A stretch of 64,000 nucleotides of DNA from CAWDMW01 sp963803575. GTDB taxonomy: Bacteria > Pseudomonadota > Alphaproteobacteria > Rickettsiales > UBA998. Position numbers and translations under genes: made by a program. Positions 8,464 through 18,040 of this stretch are shown here, in pieces. Location: assembly GCA_963803575.1 (NCBI GenBank), contig CAWDMW010000001.1, forward strand, positions 310,001-374,000. The letters run 5' to 3'. How positions within the stretch are numbered: the stretch's first letter is position 1; every line of letters starts with the position of its first letter. The notes beneath the pieces are model-generated. The model saw only the letters and a list, made by a program, of their open reading frames with translations. It had not been told where the DNA came from and searched no databases.

Positions 8464-8476
8464 ACACGTATAGTTT

Positions 8477-8965
8477 ATGGCTATTCTCAACCATTTTTCT
8501 AAATGCGATGAGGCTTTCATGCAACAGTTCGCCCGCAAGCTTGCGATGGAATTACACGAAGGCGATTGCATCGCGCTAGAAGGCGATGTGGGAGCAGGAA
8601 AAACATTCCTTGCAACCCACATGATACGCCAGCTATGTGGCAGCAATACAGTGGTAACTAGCCCGACTTTCACCATTTCACAGTATTATCAGCCTAAACG
8701 GAATATCGCAAAAGAGGGTCTTTGGCACTATGATCTTTATCGACTTGAACACCCACAGGAATTAGAAGAAACCGGATTGCGAGATACCTTAGATGATGCG
8801 ATAACACTCATCGAATGGCCAGCTATTGCCAACACATGGCTTCCATATCAAAAACTGCATATTCAGATTGCATTTGATACAGATGCCCGCTACCGTAATG
8901 TGATACTATCCGGAGACCATGCATTATGGAAGACACGATTACCAACACTGGAACCACGCAGTTAA
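8477..8965 (+). CDS. tsaE: tRNA t6A biosynthesis ATPase TsaE
   Basis: 162 aa. It is the ATPase partner of TsaD/TsaB in making N6-threonylcarbamoyl-adenosine at position 37 of ANN-decoding tRNAs. The Walker A motif is GDVGAGKT at about 36-43. SPTFTISQYY and the acidic YDLYRLEHPQELEETGL region follow, then the short Walker-B-like ITLIEWP. Its 3' end overlaps the amgK start by 40 bp. The tsaE-amgK-murU order is common in Gram-negatives that recycle MurNAc without going back to UDP-GlcNAc. Confidence 0.95.
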   Translation: MAILNHFSKCDEAFMQQFARKLAMELHEGDCIALEGDVGAGKTFLATHMIRQLCGSNTVVTSPTFTISQYYQPKRNIAKEGLWHYDLYRLEHPQELEETGLRDTLDDAITLIEWPAIANTWLPYQKLHIQIAFDTDARYRNVILSGDHALWKTRLPTLEPRS

Positions 8966-10056
8966 GCACTGAAAATTCATGTCCCGATTTACGAAAAAGA
9001 CAGGAAGACATTAAAGCTTTTATTCATCGGTGCGGACTGGCAAATTGCCGAAAAATACGCATTGCCGGTGATGCGTCACATCGTCGCTACCAGCGTATTT
9101 TTAAAGATAATAACAGTGTCATGCTGATGGACTCACCGCCAGATAAAGAACCCGTTTCTGACTACATTAATGTTGCGGCGATACTACATGACCGTGGTTT
9201 TTCGGTACCACATATCCTTGAACAGGATCGAGAGAAAGGATTCTTGTTACTGGAAGATTTCGGTAATACGTTATTTTCCAAGTTTTTTCATCAGGCTGCT
9301 CTGGAAGATGTGGATTTAGTCCAGAGACAATTATATAATGAAGCACTTAATATCCTGATTGGTCTTGCGCAACAAGGCCTGGAGCCTCCGTTTAGCGCAA
9401 ATGACGTGCCACTATATACGGAAACATTGTTAGAAAAAGAAGTCATGGCATTCTCTGACTGGTTCTTACCCGAAATATTCAGTGGGGCGCAGTTGAAAGA
9501 AGCACAACATAGCTGGAAAATTTTGTGGCAGTTCTTAATTGGTAGTGCAGATTTAACGCCGCAAGTATTAGTGCATCGTGATTATCACGTGGATAATCTA
9601 TGCTGGCTAGATGAACGCGAAGGCTTAAAGCGTGTCGGCCTGCTGGACTTTCAGGATGCCGTGCGTGGTCGTCGTGCTTATGATGTCGTGTCATTGCTGG
9701 AAGATGCCCGCCGTGATGTGCCATTCACCATGCAAGCTGCTCTCAAGCAAAACTACATTAAAGCACTGGAATTGAATGAAGCAGATTTCAACAGGGATTA
9801 TGCATTTTATGGCGCACAGCGTAACGCAAAAATTCTTGGTTATTTTGTCAAGTTTTATCGTCAGGATGGTAAGCCCCGTTATCTGGCGATGATTGAACGT
9901 GTCTGGAATTACTTTCTGGCTGATATTGAGCATCCTGCACTGGATGATGTGCGTCGTTGGATACAGAAATATTTTGATTCTGATGCAATGCATCGCGTTT
10001 CTCATATCGTTAAGGCTCCTTTGGAAGAGTCAGAGGATAATGAGCATAACGGCTAA
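8926..10056 (+). CDS. amgK: N-acetylmuramate/N-acetylglucosamine anomeric kinase AmgK
   Basis: 376 aa with an aminoglycoside-phosphotransferase fold. In the MurNAc recycling pathway AmgK phosphorylates the anomeric C1 of MurNAc (or GlcNAc). The catalytic Brenner-type motif HRDYHVDN is at about 217-224 and the metal-binding DFQDA at about 242. DASHRRYQRI near residue 45 corresponds to the glycine-poor nucleotide loop of this family. It is followed immediately by murU, with the murU ATG overlapping its stop by one base, which supports this specific role over a generic choline/aminoglycoside kinase. The chosen ATG lies inside tsaE; a downstream start would shorten the N-terminus by a few residues. 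Confidence 0.88.
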   Translation: MEDTITNTGTTQLSTENSCPDLRKRQEDIKAFIHRCGLANCRKIRIAGDASHRRYQRIFKDNNSVMLMDSPPDKEPVSDYINVAAILHDRGFSVPHILEQDREKGFLLLEDFGNTLFSKFFHQAALEDVDLVQRQLYNEALNILIGLAQQGLEPPFSANDVPLYTETLLEKEVMAFSDWFLPEIFSGAQLKEAQHSWKILWQFLIGSADLTPQVLVHRDYHVDNLCWLDEREGLKRVGLLDFQDAVRGRRAYDVVSLLEDARRDVPFTMQAALKQNYIKALELNEADFNRDYAFYGAQRNAKILGYFVKFYRQDGKPRYLAMIERVWNYFLADIEHPALDDVRRWIQKYFDSDAMHRVSHIVKAPLEESEDNEHNG

Positions 10057-10829
10057 TGACATTATCACAGAGCAAGGTAACGCAAGCCATGATTTTAGCG
10101 GCGGGTCGTGGTGAACGTTTTCGTCCTTTCACAGACACGCGTCCTAAGCCATTAATACCCGTACAAGGAAAACCACTTATTGACTGGCAATTGGAGCGAT
10201 TGCACCGGCAGGGCTTTACGCGCATTGTGATAAATAGCTGCTACATGGCTGATATGCTGGAAGCGCATGTATCACGCTGGTCTGATACCTTAGATATTAT
10301 TATTTCACGCGAAGAAACCGCCTTAGAAACAGGCGGCGGCATACGTCATGCACTGCCACATTTTCAGGGCAACCCATTTTACGTGATTAATGCCGATGTA
10401 TTGTTCTGGCCAATGAACGATGCGGCACCATTTGCCGCTTTGCATAACGCGCTACAAGAAAACCCTCACTTGAGCGCCGTACTTTTGTTGCAACCATCAA
10501 CAAACGTAAAAGGGCTTACCTCAAATGGTGACTTTCATTGCAATACAGATGGGTATTTAAAACGCAGAGTGAAAGAATACTCCGCCCCTTACCTCTTTAC
10601 CGGTATACAACTATTGCAACCAGATGCATTTGAAGAAACCAAACAATCTGCTTTTTCCATGAATGTGGTTTATGACACGCTAATGCAACAATCACGCATT
10701 GCCGGCGTCATAAATGCCAACGGAACTATGCTACACGTAGGTGACCCACAAGGATATGTAGAAGTGGAAACATGGCTGGATAGCCACACAGTAGAGACAA
10801 CCAAACATCAAAATCTTCATACAGCGTAA
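10056..10829 (+). CDS. murU: N-acetylmuramate-1-phosphate uridylyltransferase MurU
   Basis: 257 aa, a sugar-nucleotide transferase fold. It uses UTP to convert MurNAc-1-P to UDP-MurNAc, the step after AmgK in cell-wall recycling. The nucleotide signature AAGRGERFRPFTDTRPKPL spans about 15-33. YVINADV, with the metal-binding Asp, is at about 109-115. The last 13 codons and the downstream intergenic sequence are repeated about 8.9 kb away (19662-19783), which marks the left edge of an accessory block. The 3' end itself looks intact. Confidence 0.92.
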   Translation: MTLSQSKVTQAMILAAGRGERFRPFTDTRPKPLIPVQGKPLIDWQLERLHRQGFTRIVINSCYMADMLEAHVSRWSDTLDIIISREETALETGGGIRHALPHFQGNPFYVINADVLFWPMNDAAPFAALHNALQENPHLSAVLLLQPSTNVKGLTSNGDFHCNTDGYLKRRVKEYSAPYLFTGIQLLQPDAFEETKQSAFSMNVVYDTLMQQSRIAGVINANGTMLHVGDPQGYVEVETWLDSHTVETTKHQNLHTA

Positions 10830-10912
10830 TTTTCTCTTGTATTTTTTTATAAAATTTTAATTAAAATGCTTGTTTATGTGATTTACGCATGCGTAACAAA
10901 ATGTTTGGTTTA
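10792..10912 (+). repeat. Left copy of a ~121-bp direct repeat flanking the accessory block
   Basis: It contains the murU tail (from within the codons for VETTKHQ), the AT-rich spacer, and the ATG plus seven codons (MRNKMFGL) of a gene whose intact copy is at 19760. The right copy is 19662-19783, at an offset of 8870-8871 bp. The first ~37 bp and last ~35 bp are identical; about nine differences and one indel are confined to the spacer. After base 10912 the similarity stops abruptly and an unrelated RTX fossil begins. Confidence 0.9.
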
Positions 10913-11012
10913 CCGAGGATGCAGCATACGCGTACGATACCCAGTCATCGCCAATACCACTATATGGTGATCTGCTCCCTTACCACCATTTAATGTATCA
11001 TCACCTGCATAT
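10913..11012 (-). pseudogene. Fragment of an RTX (haemolysin-type calcium-binding repeat) protein gene
   Basis: On the minus strand the sequence reads YAGDDTLNGGKGAD, a glycine-rich GGxGxD nonapeptide repeat. After a frame change of one base it continues SGIGDDWVSYAYAAS, the usual end-of-repeat motif. RTX repeats bind calcium in secreted toxins, adhesins and proteases. Only ~100 bp remain. It is cut by the broken direct repeat on one side and the transposase fragment on the other, so it is a fossil. No other part of the gene is in the window. Confidence 0.6.
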
Positions 11013-11279
11013 ACGGATTGCTATCGTTCGTACAATGCACTGGATGTATCTGGCTTTCACCATTATCGCATCAATCACTTAACTCACTTTGCCGAGAGAA
11101 AAATCAACCATATAAATTGTATTGAGAGTTTCTGGAACCAAGCAAAAAGAGTGCTACGAAAATATAATGGGATACCTAAAGAGTCATTTCATTTGTTTTT
11201 GAAAGAGTGTGAGTTTAGGTTAAATTACGGAACACCAAAACAGCAGCTGGAACAACTCAATAAATGGTGTTTGAAATAA
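11007..11279 (+). pseudogene. 3' fragment of an IS1595-family (ISXO2/IS1016-like) transposase
   Basis: An open frame reads YTDCYRSYNALDV, then HYRINHLTHFAERK, HINCIESFWNQAKR, VLRKYNGIPKESF, LFLKECEFRLNYG and ends NKWCLK-stop at 11279. This is the C-terminal catalytic part of IS1595-type DDE/DDN transposases; the HxNxIESFWxxxKR motif is diagnostic. The N-terminal two thirds are missing. The fragment begins inside the RTX fossil. No terminal inverted repeat was found beside it, so it is not mobile. Confidence 0.8.
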
Positions 11280-11301
11280 CCTAATCTATGCCAGCCCCAA
11301 T

Positions 11302-14300
11302 TTAAATTCTAAATCGCAAATCCAGCGTATGAGGAAATTCTGGATTTGCTTCAAGTGCGGGCATAGTGACTTTCCCTGGCGTGTGTCCCATTGCCTCGAA
11401 ACGTGAGAGCTTGCGTCCTTCTGCTTCATTTTCATTGACGGGAAAAGTGTCATGATTGCGTCCACCGGGGTGCGTAACATGATAGGTACAGCCACCGAGT
11501 GAGCGACCTTGCACCGTGTCAATACACATCAAAGATCAGCGGCGCATTGACAGGCAGTTTTGGATGCAGGCTGGAAGGTTGCGACCACGCTTTGAAGCGC
11601 ACTCCCGCCACCTGCACACCATTCTCATTCGTGGCTTTAAGTGGTACAACACGTCCGTTACAGGTAACGATATGGTGGTTTTCAGAGAGTCCGGTGACCA
11701 TTAGTTGCAGGCGTTCCACCGTTGCATCGACTGAGCGGCTGACACCACCGCCCGCAGGCTCTTCGCCCATGACTGGCCATGGCTCCAAAGCGGTGCGCAG
11801 CGATAAGGTTCCACTCACCAATATGCACGACTCCACACTCAGGAAAACGAAAAGCAAAGAACGGGGCAAACCATTCTGACTTTACATGATATCCACCCGA
11901 TTTCAGAAGATGCAGCACACTCTGGAAATCCTCCTCAGATGTGATATGGAAGCATAAACTGATCATGCAGCCGTGTACCCCAGCGCACCAGTTTGCCAGT
12001 ATAGGGTGTTTTCCAGAAATGGGCGATACATGCTCGTATAAGCAGGCTCTGCACCAGATTCATCTGTGGATGTGGCGTCATCTCAAATCCGCGCATTTCC
12101 AGCAAACCGAGCCTGCCGCGATCACTATCCGGGCTGTATAGCTTGTCGATGCAGAATTCTGCACGATGCGTGTTTCCGGTCAGATCCACCAATAAATTTC
12201 GGAACAGGCGATCCACCAGCCATGGTGACACCTCATCCTTTTCAGGAATATGTTGAAAGGCAATTTCCAGTTCATACAGCGCATCGTGCCGAGCTTCGTC
12301 AATTCTGGGAGACTGGCTTGTCGGGCCAATATACATTCCTGAGAACAGGTAAGAGAGCGATGGATGGTTCTGCCAGAAACTCACTAATGAGCGCAGCATA
12401 TCGGGACGGCGCAAAAACGGGCTGTCTTCGGGTTCTGCCGCACCAAGTACAATATGGTTGCCACCACCGGTGCCTACATGCCGCCCGTCGAGCATGAATT
12501 TCTCGGTTGAAAGCCGTGCCAGCCGCGCTTCTTCATACACGGTGCTGGTAATTACTTTGAGTTCTTCCCAATTAGCGGCAGGCTGAACGTTGATCTCAAT
12601 CACGCCAGGATCGGGGGTCACGGAAAAATGTGACATCCGGCTGTCAGCAGGCGGCATATAGCCTTCCAGAATGACCGGAGTGTTCAGATGTTTTGCAACC
12701 GCTTCAATGGCCGTGATCAGTTCCAGAAAATGCTCTGCCCATGCAACTGGGGGCAGGAACAGGTGCAGCACACCGCCGCGCACTTCGGCACATAATGCGG
12801 TTCTAATCAAGCCATTCGTATCTTTCTTAAATGCTTTATCATCTACCTTTACAGGCAGTGCTTTTTTCAGCATAGTCTGTTTGGGCAAAGCCTCCTTGAC
12901 TTCAAAGCCGCTACGCTCTGGTGCCATCTCTTGCTTCGCCTCTTTCGGAGAAGGCAGGCTGGCCAGTGGCAGGCGCAAACCTACCGGTGAATCACCGGTT
13001 AATAGAATTACATGGTCGGATTTAAATTGCCACTTATTACTGATCCACTGCTTGCGTCTATGCGAGTAATGCAGTGGCAAGACGTAGCCTGTCGGTGCAT
13101 TTAAATCTTTTTCCATTAACACTTGAAGCCGTTCGCGCTCTGTTTTGCTCGAACACATCCGCGCCCATCATCTCATCGTGCAATGGTAGTGTACGTTCCT
13201 TCCACAGATAGTATGGCGTATCTTCACGTGTTGGACGTATATATGATCCCGGAATGCCAAGTGCTTCAGCAAGTGAGGCAATGAATGTCTTTGCTGTTTT
13301 CAAAGAGTGTTTCAGTGATGTATCTGGATCAGCAAGCAAGCTAACATCCTGCCATATCGCTTCACCATCGCTACGCCAGAAACAAGGCATTGCCCATCGT
13401 GGCAGAATTTCTCCGGGATACCACTTTCCTTGTGCAAACATCAGCAAACCACCGGGTGAAAAACGCTCGCGTAACCGATAAAGCATATCTTTACCAAGGG
13501 CTTTTTTGTCACCGCCCAACGCATCATAATGCCATGCCATATGCTCTCGGTCATCAAGCGACACAAAGGTAGGTTCGCCACCCATGGTCAGGCGTACATC
13601 TTGTTGTTTAAGTGCGGCATCCACTTGCTTACCAAGTGCATCTATCGCTTTCCACTCAGTGTCACTATAAGGCTTGCTAACACGCGGTGCTTCGATAATT
13701 CGTGTGACGGTCATGTCATGTTCCAGCGTGGCGTTCACCCCATTTTCCAGTGTGCCAGTAACAGGTGCTGCGCTGGATGGGTTCGGCGTGCAGCATAACG
13801 GGATATGCCCTTCACCAGTAAATAATCCGGAAGTAGGATCAAGCCCAACCCAGCCTGCACCGGGCAAATATACTTCCGTCCATGCATGCAGATCGGTAAA
13901 ATCAACGTCTGTACCTGATGGCCCATCAAGGGATTTGACATCCGCTGCCAGCTGAATCAGGTAACCGGAGGCAAAGCGTGTGGCCAGCCCCAAATGCCGG
14001 AGCGCCTGACACAAAAACCACGCCATGTCGCGGCATGATGCGCTGCCAAGTTTCAAAGTGTCTGCACAACTCTGGATACCCGCTTCCATGCGCACTGTAT
14101 AGGTAAGCGCCCCGCTGAGCTTCTGATTAATGTCCACCAGAAAATCAATGATGCCTTGCTCTTTTTGATCGGCATCTTTGATCCATGCCAGCAAGCCAGC
14201 ATCTTTTTCTTTGATTTCCAGATAAGGCGCAAGCTCTTCCTTTAATCCAGATTCGTAGGTAAACGGAAATGTTTCTGCATATTCTTCAAGAAAAAAGTCA

Positions 14301-14572
14301 AATGGGTTGTAGACGCGAATTTCACTTAGCACATCAACCTCAATTTTAAATTCTTTGACCTTTTCCGGAAACACTACCTTGGCCAGAAAATTACCAAACG
14401 GGTCTTGCTGCCAGTTAATAAAATGATCTTTCGGCTCTATTTTTAATGAATAAGACTGAATATTGGAGCGCACATGCGGCGCAGGACGCAAGCGAATCGT
14501 TTGCATACCAAGGCTCACCGACTTGTCGTAACGGTAATGGGTAACATGGTGCAGTGCGGCAGTAATACTCAT
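11302..14572 (-). pseudogene. Large transglutaminase / DUF2126 protein, broken by four frameshifts
   Basis: Read with corrections, this encodes a full-length ~1090-aa protein. It has an N-terminal bacterial transglutaminase N domain (ALHHVTHYRYDKSVSL), then a transglutaminase-like catalytic core with Cys in GSASCRDMAWF, His in FTDLHAWTEVYLPGAGW and the Asp in GLDPTSG. The C-terminal DUF2126 half runs RLTMGGEPTFVSLDD ... YYLWKERTLP ... GGCTYHVTHPGGRN ... NPEFPHTLDLR. The frame breaks near 13143-13146, 11935, 11804 and 11524. Each is repaired by deleting one base, for example an A in a 4-A run at the first site and an A turning TGG-GAG-GAT into TGA-GGA at the second. The rest is well conserved with no other stop. 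It is divergent from the GATase/transglutaminase gene. It is either recently inactivated or affected by sequence error; as written the catalytic N-terminal ~475 aa could still be made. Confidence 0.85.
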
Positions 14573-14671
14573 CTTAAAAAAAATCCTTGAAATTAAATGT
14601 CTTTTCTATCAGAGCATATGCTACTATGCTGCAATTAGCACGTCTTATCATTTAAAACTTTAGAGGCTTAC
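14573..14671. promoter_or_regulatory. Divergent promoter region of the peptide-ligase-like cluster
   Basis: About 100 bp of AT-rich sequence between the divergent broken transglutaminase (start 14572) and the GATase/transglutaminase fusion (start 14672). It must hold promoters for both arms, but no single -35/-10 pair is convincing. AGAGG at 14662-14666, 5 nt before the TTG at 14672, is a good ribosome-binding site and fixes that start. Confidence 0.4.
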
Positions 14672-16522
14672 TTGTTCACAATCCCGCCACTTACCAGCGA
14701 TATTTTAGCGATCAGCTTAGATGGCAAAGGCTCCCCTTCGATCAATCTCAACCTGCCAAACAAAGCAGGTGGCAGCCATTCCCATGGTTGGGGCTTTGGC
14801 TGGTATCCGGATAACCATTCTTCCGTGATGGTTACCAAAGACCCGGCGGCACGCGGCGAGCAGGTGCTGGTTGATGCGATTACTGATTGGTCAAATTTTC
14901 GTTCCGCTACCTTTTTCTGCAAGGTACGCGGTGCATCCAAAGGCTATAGTCATACCGAGACTCAGCCGTTTTCACGCAGTTTTGCCGGACGTGATTGGCT
15001 GTTTGTGCATAATGGCGATCTTGACAAAGCCAAACTTGAAACACTTCATGGTGACCAAACACGACTGTTAGAGCCACTGGGAAACACTGATTCAGAATTG
15101 GCGTTTTGTGATTTGATGACACAGATGCAGGAAAGCGATGCACGGCGGATTTCTGATGTTGATCCTAAAGTGTTACATGCATGGTTCCAACGCTTTGATA
15201 CGCTTGGTAGTTCTGACATGTACCTAAGCGATGGTGATAGTATTGTCTGCTTTCATGGCTCGCAGTCACCTAAACAACTGTACCATGCGCGTATCCAGCC
15301 GCCAGACACCAAGAATACGTATACATCAGAAGCTGCTGAAATTTTATTGAGTGATCCACGCGACACGTATCGCACCGCATTGATTGTTAGCTCTTCACCC
15401 TTTACAGACGGCCAGGGAAAAACACAATGGATGCAGATGCAGCCGGGGCAAATGCTCATTATTCGGCGTGGTGCCATCAGTTGGGATAGCGCCCCTGAAT
15501 CCCATCAATTGGCTCAAACCATGCCATTGGCACAATCGCAAGCACAGCAAAGCCCAGTGTTTATGGCACAATCTCAGGCTGAACAGACACAAGGCCATGT
15601 ATTAAATGTACGTGCGATGTCGCAAACTCCGCAAGGCGCACCGCTTGGTTACCGGCTATATGAGGTAACGCATTGCACGCACTACGAATACAGCGAAGCC
15701 GTAGAGCATAGCACCCATGCATTTCGTCTGCAGCCAACCGATGACCCGATGCAGGAGGTGGTCACCTCCAAGCTGTCTATTTCTTCTCCGGCGGAAGAAA
15801 TCCAGTATGAGGATGTATTCGGCAATCAGGCAATCCATTGCATTATCAACCAGCCTTATACTAAGCTGACCGTTGAGGCGACCAGTCAGGTTAAAATTTT
15901 TGAAGCCCCACCAGACGATCACAGTCTGTCGCGCCGTCAAACATCTATTCCGCTGGTATGGATGCCATGGCAACGCCAGATGATGATGCCCTATTTGTTG
16001 CCCCAAGAGCTGCCGGAATCGCAACTGACTGAACTCACCGAGTATGCCATGAGTTTTGTTGAGCGTAACGATTATCATCTGCTAAAAACCATCGAAAACA
16101 TGAATCTTAGCATTTACCGCGATTATGCGTATGTGTCTGGCAGCACCTCTATGAACACCACTCCGTTTGATGTCTACACGACGCGTCAAGGTGTGTGTCA
16201 GGATTTTGCCAATCTGTTCATCTGTATGGCACGGCTGCTCGGCATTCCTGCACGTTATCGTATGGGATACATTTATACGGGCGCCAACTACGCCAATAAA
16301 ATTCAGTCAGATGCGTCTCATGCATGGACGGAAGTGTATTTACCCTATGTTGGTTGGCGTGGATTTGATCCAACGAATGGCTGCTCGGTGACACAAGACC
16401 ATATCCGCGTTGCCTGCGGGCGCAATTACCGCGATACGCCCCCCACTGCCGGAACGATCTATAAAGGCGGTGGTACAGAAACACTCACAGTTGATGTAAA
16501 AATGCGTAAACTGACCAACTAA
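14672..16522 (+). CDS. Class II glutamine amidotransferase-like / transglutaminase-like fusion protein
   Basis: 616 aa with two domains. Residues 1-~270 resemble YafJ-type class II glutamine amidotransferases: GWGFGWYPDN, THTETQPFSR-like SHTETQPFSRSFAGRDW, LFVHNGDL and NTDSELAF. Residues ~330-610 are a transglutaminase-like cysteine peptidase/ligase: a bacterial TGase N region (EVTHCTHYEYSEAVEHS), Cys in RQGVCQDFANLF, His in SDASHAWTEVYLP and Asp in GFDPTNG. The expected N-terminal nucleophile Cys2 is absent. The frame starts at a TTG with a good RBS and runs MFTIPPLTSDILAIS; the residue aligned with Cys is Ser9. The gene heads a plus-strand run with the ATP-grasp and alpha-E genes. Fusion or adjacency of these families is a known predicted peptide-synthesis/modification context, but substrates are unknown. 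Confidence 0.85.
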   Translation: MFTIPPLTSDILAISLDGKGSPSINLNLPNKAGGSHSHGWGFGWYPDNHSSVMVTKDPAARGEQVLVDAITDWSNFRSATFFCKVRGASKGYSHTETQPFSRSFAGRDWLFVHNGDLDKAKLETLHGDQTRLLEPLGNTDSELAFCDLMTQMQESDARRISDVDPKVLHAWFQRFDTLGSSDMYLSDGDSIVCFHGSQSPKQLYHARIQPPDTKNTYTSEAAEILLSDPRDTYRTALIVSSSPFTDGQGKTQWMQMQPGQMLIIRRGAISWDSAPESHQLAQTMPLAQSQAQQSPVFMAQSQAEQTQGHVLNVRAMSQTPQGAPLGYRLYEVTHCTHYEYSEAVEHSTHAFRLQPTDDPMQEVVTSKLSISSPAEEIQYEDVFGNQAIHCIINQPYTKLTVEATSQVKIFEAPPDDHSLSRRQTSIPLVWMPWQRQMMMPYLLPQELPESQLTELTEYAMSFVERNDYHLLKTIENMNLSIYRDYAYVSGSTSMNTTPFDVYTTRQGVCQDFANLFICMARLLGIPARYRMGYIYTGANYANKIQSDASHAWTEVYLPYVGWRGFDPTNGCSVTQDHIRVACGRNYRDTPPTAGTIYKGGGTETLTVDVKMRKLTN

Positions 16523-16561
16523 CTCTTGGAAAAGAGAAAGTCCACATAAAAGGATGAACCA

Positions 16562-18040
16562 ATGAATTTTAAAGAATACAACACTGACGGGTTCTACGAT
16601 GAACTGATAGAAGAAGATGGAAGTCCGCGCAAAGATGTTCTGCCGCTCATTGAGCATGTGAACGCCATCTCAGCAAAAGATTTACGCCGTTGTCAGAAGG
16701 CGGCTGAACACGCACTCTATCAGCAGGGCATTACTTTTAGTGTCTATGGCAACAAAAAAGGCACTGAAAAAATTATGCCATTCGATATTTTGCCACGCAT
16801 TGTTTCTGCAAAAGAATGGGAAGTGCTGGAAAAAGGCATGAAACAGCGCATAAACGCGCTCAATCTGTTCATTGACGACATTTATAACGAACAGAAAATA
16901 TTCAAAGACAAGATTATCCCTAAGGAACTTGTGCTGTCTTCGGAGTGTTATCTAAAGCAATGCATAGGACTCTCACCACCCAAAGGCATCTGGATACATA
17001 TCACCGGCACTGATCTCGTGCGCGATGGTAACGGCGAATTTTATGTGCTGGAAGATAATCTACGCTGTCCGTCTGGCATTTCCTATGTATTGCAGAATCG
17101 TTCTATCCAAAAACGTACCATGCCCAAGGCATTTCAGGCGATGCGCGCCCGCCCTGTTTCGGATTATGGCGATCATCTTTATGAAACCCTTCTCCATTGC
17201 GCACCAGAAGGTGTCGAGGATCCGAATGTCATCGTGCTTACGCCGGGTATATACAATTCCGCTTATTATGAGCATAGCTTCCTTGCTCAGCAGATGGGGG
17301 TGCCGCTGGCGCAAGGCTCTGACCTAACCATTATTGATGGTCAGGTGATGTTACGCACCACACGCGGCTTCGAGAAGGTCGATGTGATTTACCGCCGTAT
17401 TGATGACGAGTTTCTTGATCCAGAGGTATTCAACAAAGAATCATTGCTTGGTGTTCCCGGCATTATGGAGTGTTTCCGAAAAGGTCATGTCGCTCTGGCG
17501 AATGCACCCGGCACCGGTATTGCCGATGATAAGGCCGTCTATGCTTATGTGCCGAAGATTATCAAATATTATCTGAATGAAGAACCCATCATCAACAATG
17601 TGCCTACCTTTATCTGTGACGATGAGAAAGATCGCAACTATGTACTCGCTAATCTGGATAAGCTTGTGGTCAAGGCGGTGAACCTTTCAGGTGGCTATGG
17701 TATGCTGATTGGCCCCAAGTCAACGGCTAAAGAACGCGAGGAATTCGCTGAGAAGATCAAGGAAAATCCACGTGATTACATTGCTCAACCAACCCTTGCT
17801 TTATCACGCACCCCCACCATCATCGGCGATACTATTGAAGGTCGGCATGTCGATTTTCGCCCTTATATTCTTTATGGAAAATATATTTTTGTGCTTCCGG
17901 GCGGCTTAACCCGCGTGGCGCTGACTAAAGGTTCGCTAGTGGTCAATTCTTCGCAAGGCGGAGGCAGTAAGGATACATGGGTATTAGGCAGCGAAAAACA
18001 CGATATGGACAACATTACAGAAGAGGTATCTTATGCTTAG
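16562..18040 (+). CDS. Circularly permuted type 2 ATP-grasp protein
   Basis: 492 aa, the usual length of the DUF404/DUF407 (CP ATP-grasp type 2) family. It is a predicted carboxylate-amine ligase that would form a peptide-type bond at the cost of ATP. Visible motifs are YDELIEEDGSPR near the N-terminus, SSECYLKQCIG, LEDNLRCPSGISYV (metal/ATP site), NAPGTGIADDKAVYAYVP, the permuted nucleotide-binding segment VVKAVNLSGGYGMLIGP and VDFRPYILYG. It starts 40 bp after the fusion gene with AAGGATG ahead of the ATG, and its end overlaps the alpha-E gene by 8 bp, so the three are one operon. It appears intact, in contrast with the divergent transglutaminase. Confidence 0.93.
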   Translation: MNFKEYNTDGFYDELIEEDGSPRKDVLPLIEHVNAISAKDLRRCQKAAEHALYQQGITFSVYGNKKGTEKIMPFDILPRIVSAKEWEVLEKGMKQRINALNLFIDDIYNEQKIFKDKIIPKELVLSSECYLKQCIGLSPPKGIWIHITGTDLVRDGNGEFYVLEDNLRCPSGISYVLQNRSIQKRTMPKAFQAMRARPVSDYGDHLYETLLHCAPEGVEDPNVIVLTPGIYNSAYYEHSFLAQQMGVPLAQGSDLTIIDGQVMLRTTRGFEKVDVIYRRIDDEFLDPEVFNKESLLGVPGIMECFRKGHVALANAPGTGIADDKAVYAYVPKIIKYYLNEEPIINNVPTFICDDEKDRNYVLANLDKLVVKAVNLSGGYGMLIGPKSTAKEREEFAEKIKENPRDYIAQPTLALSRTPTIIGDTIEGRHVDFRPYILYGKYIFVLPGGLTRVALTKGSLVVNSSQGGGSKDTWVLGSEKHDMDNITEEVSYA

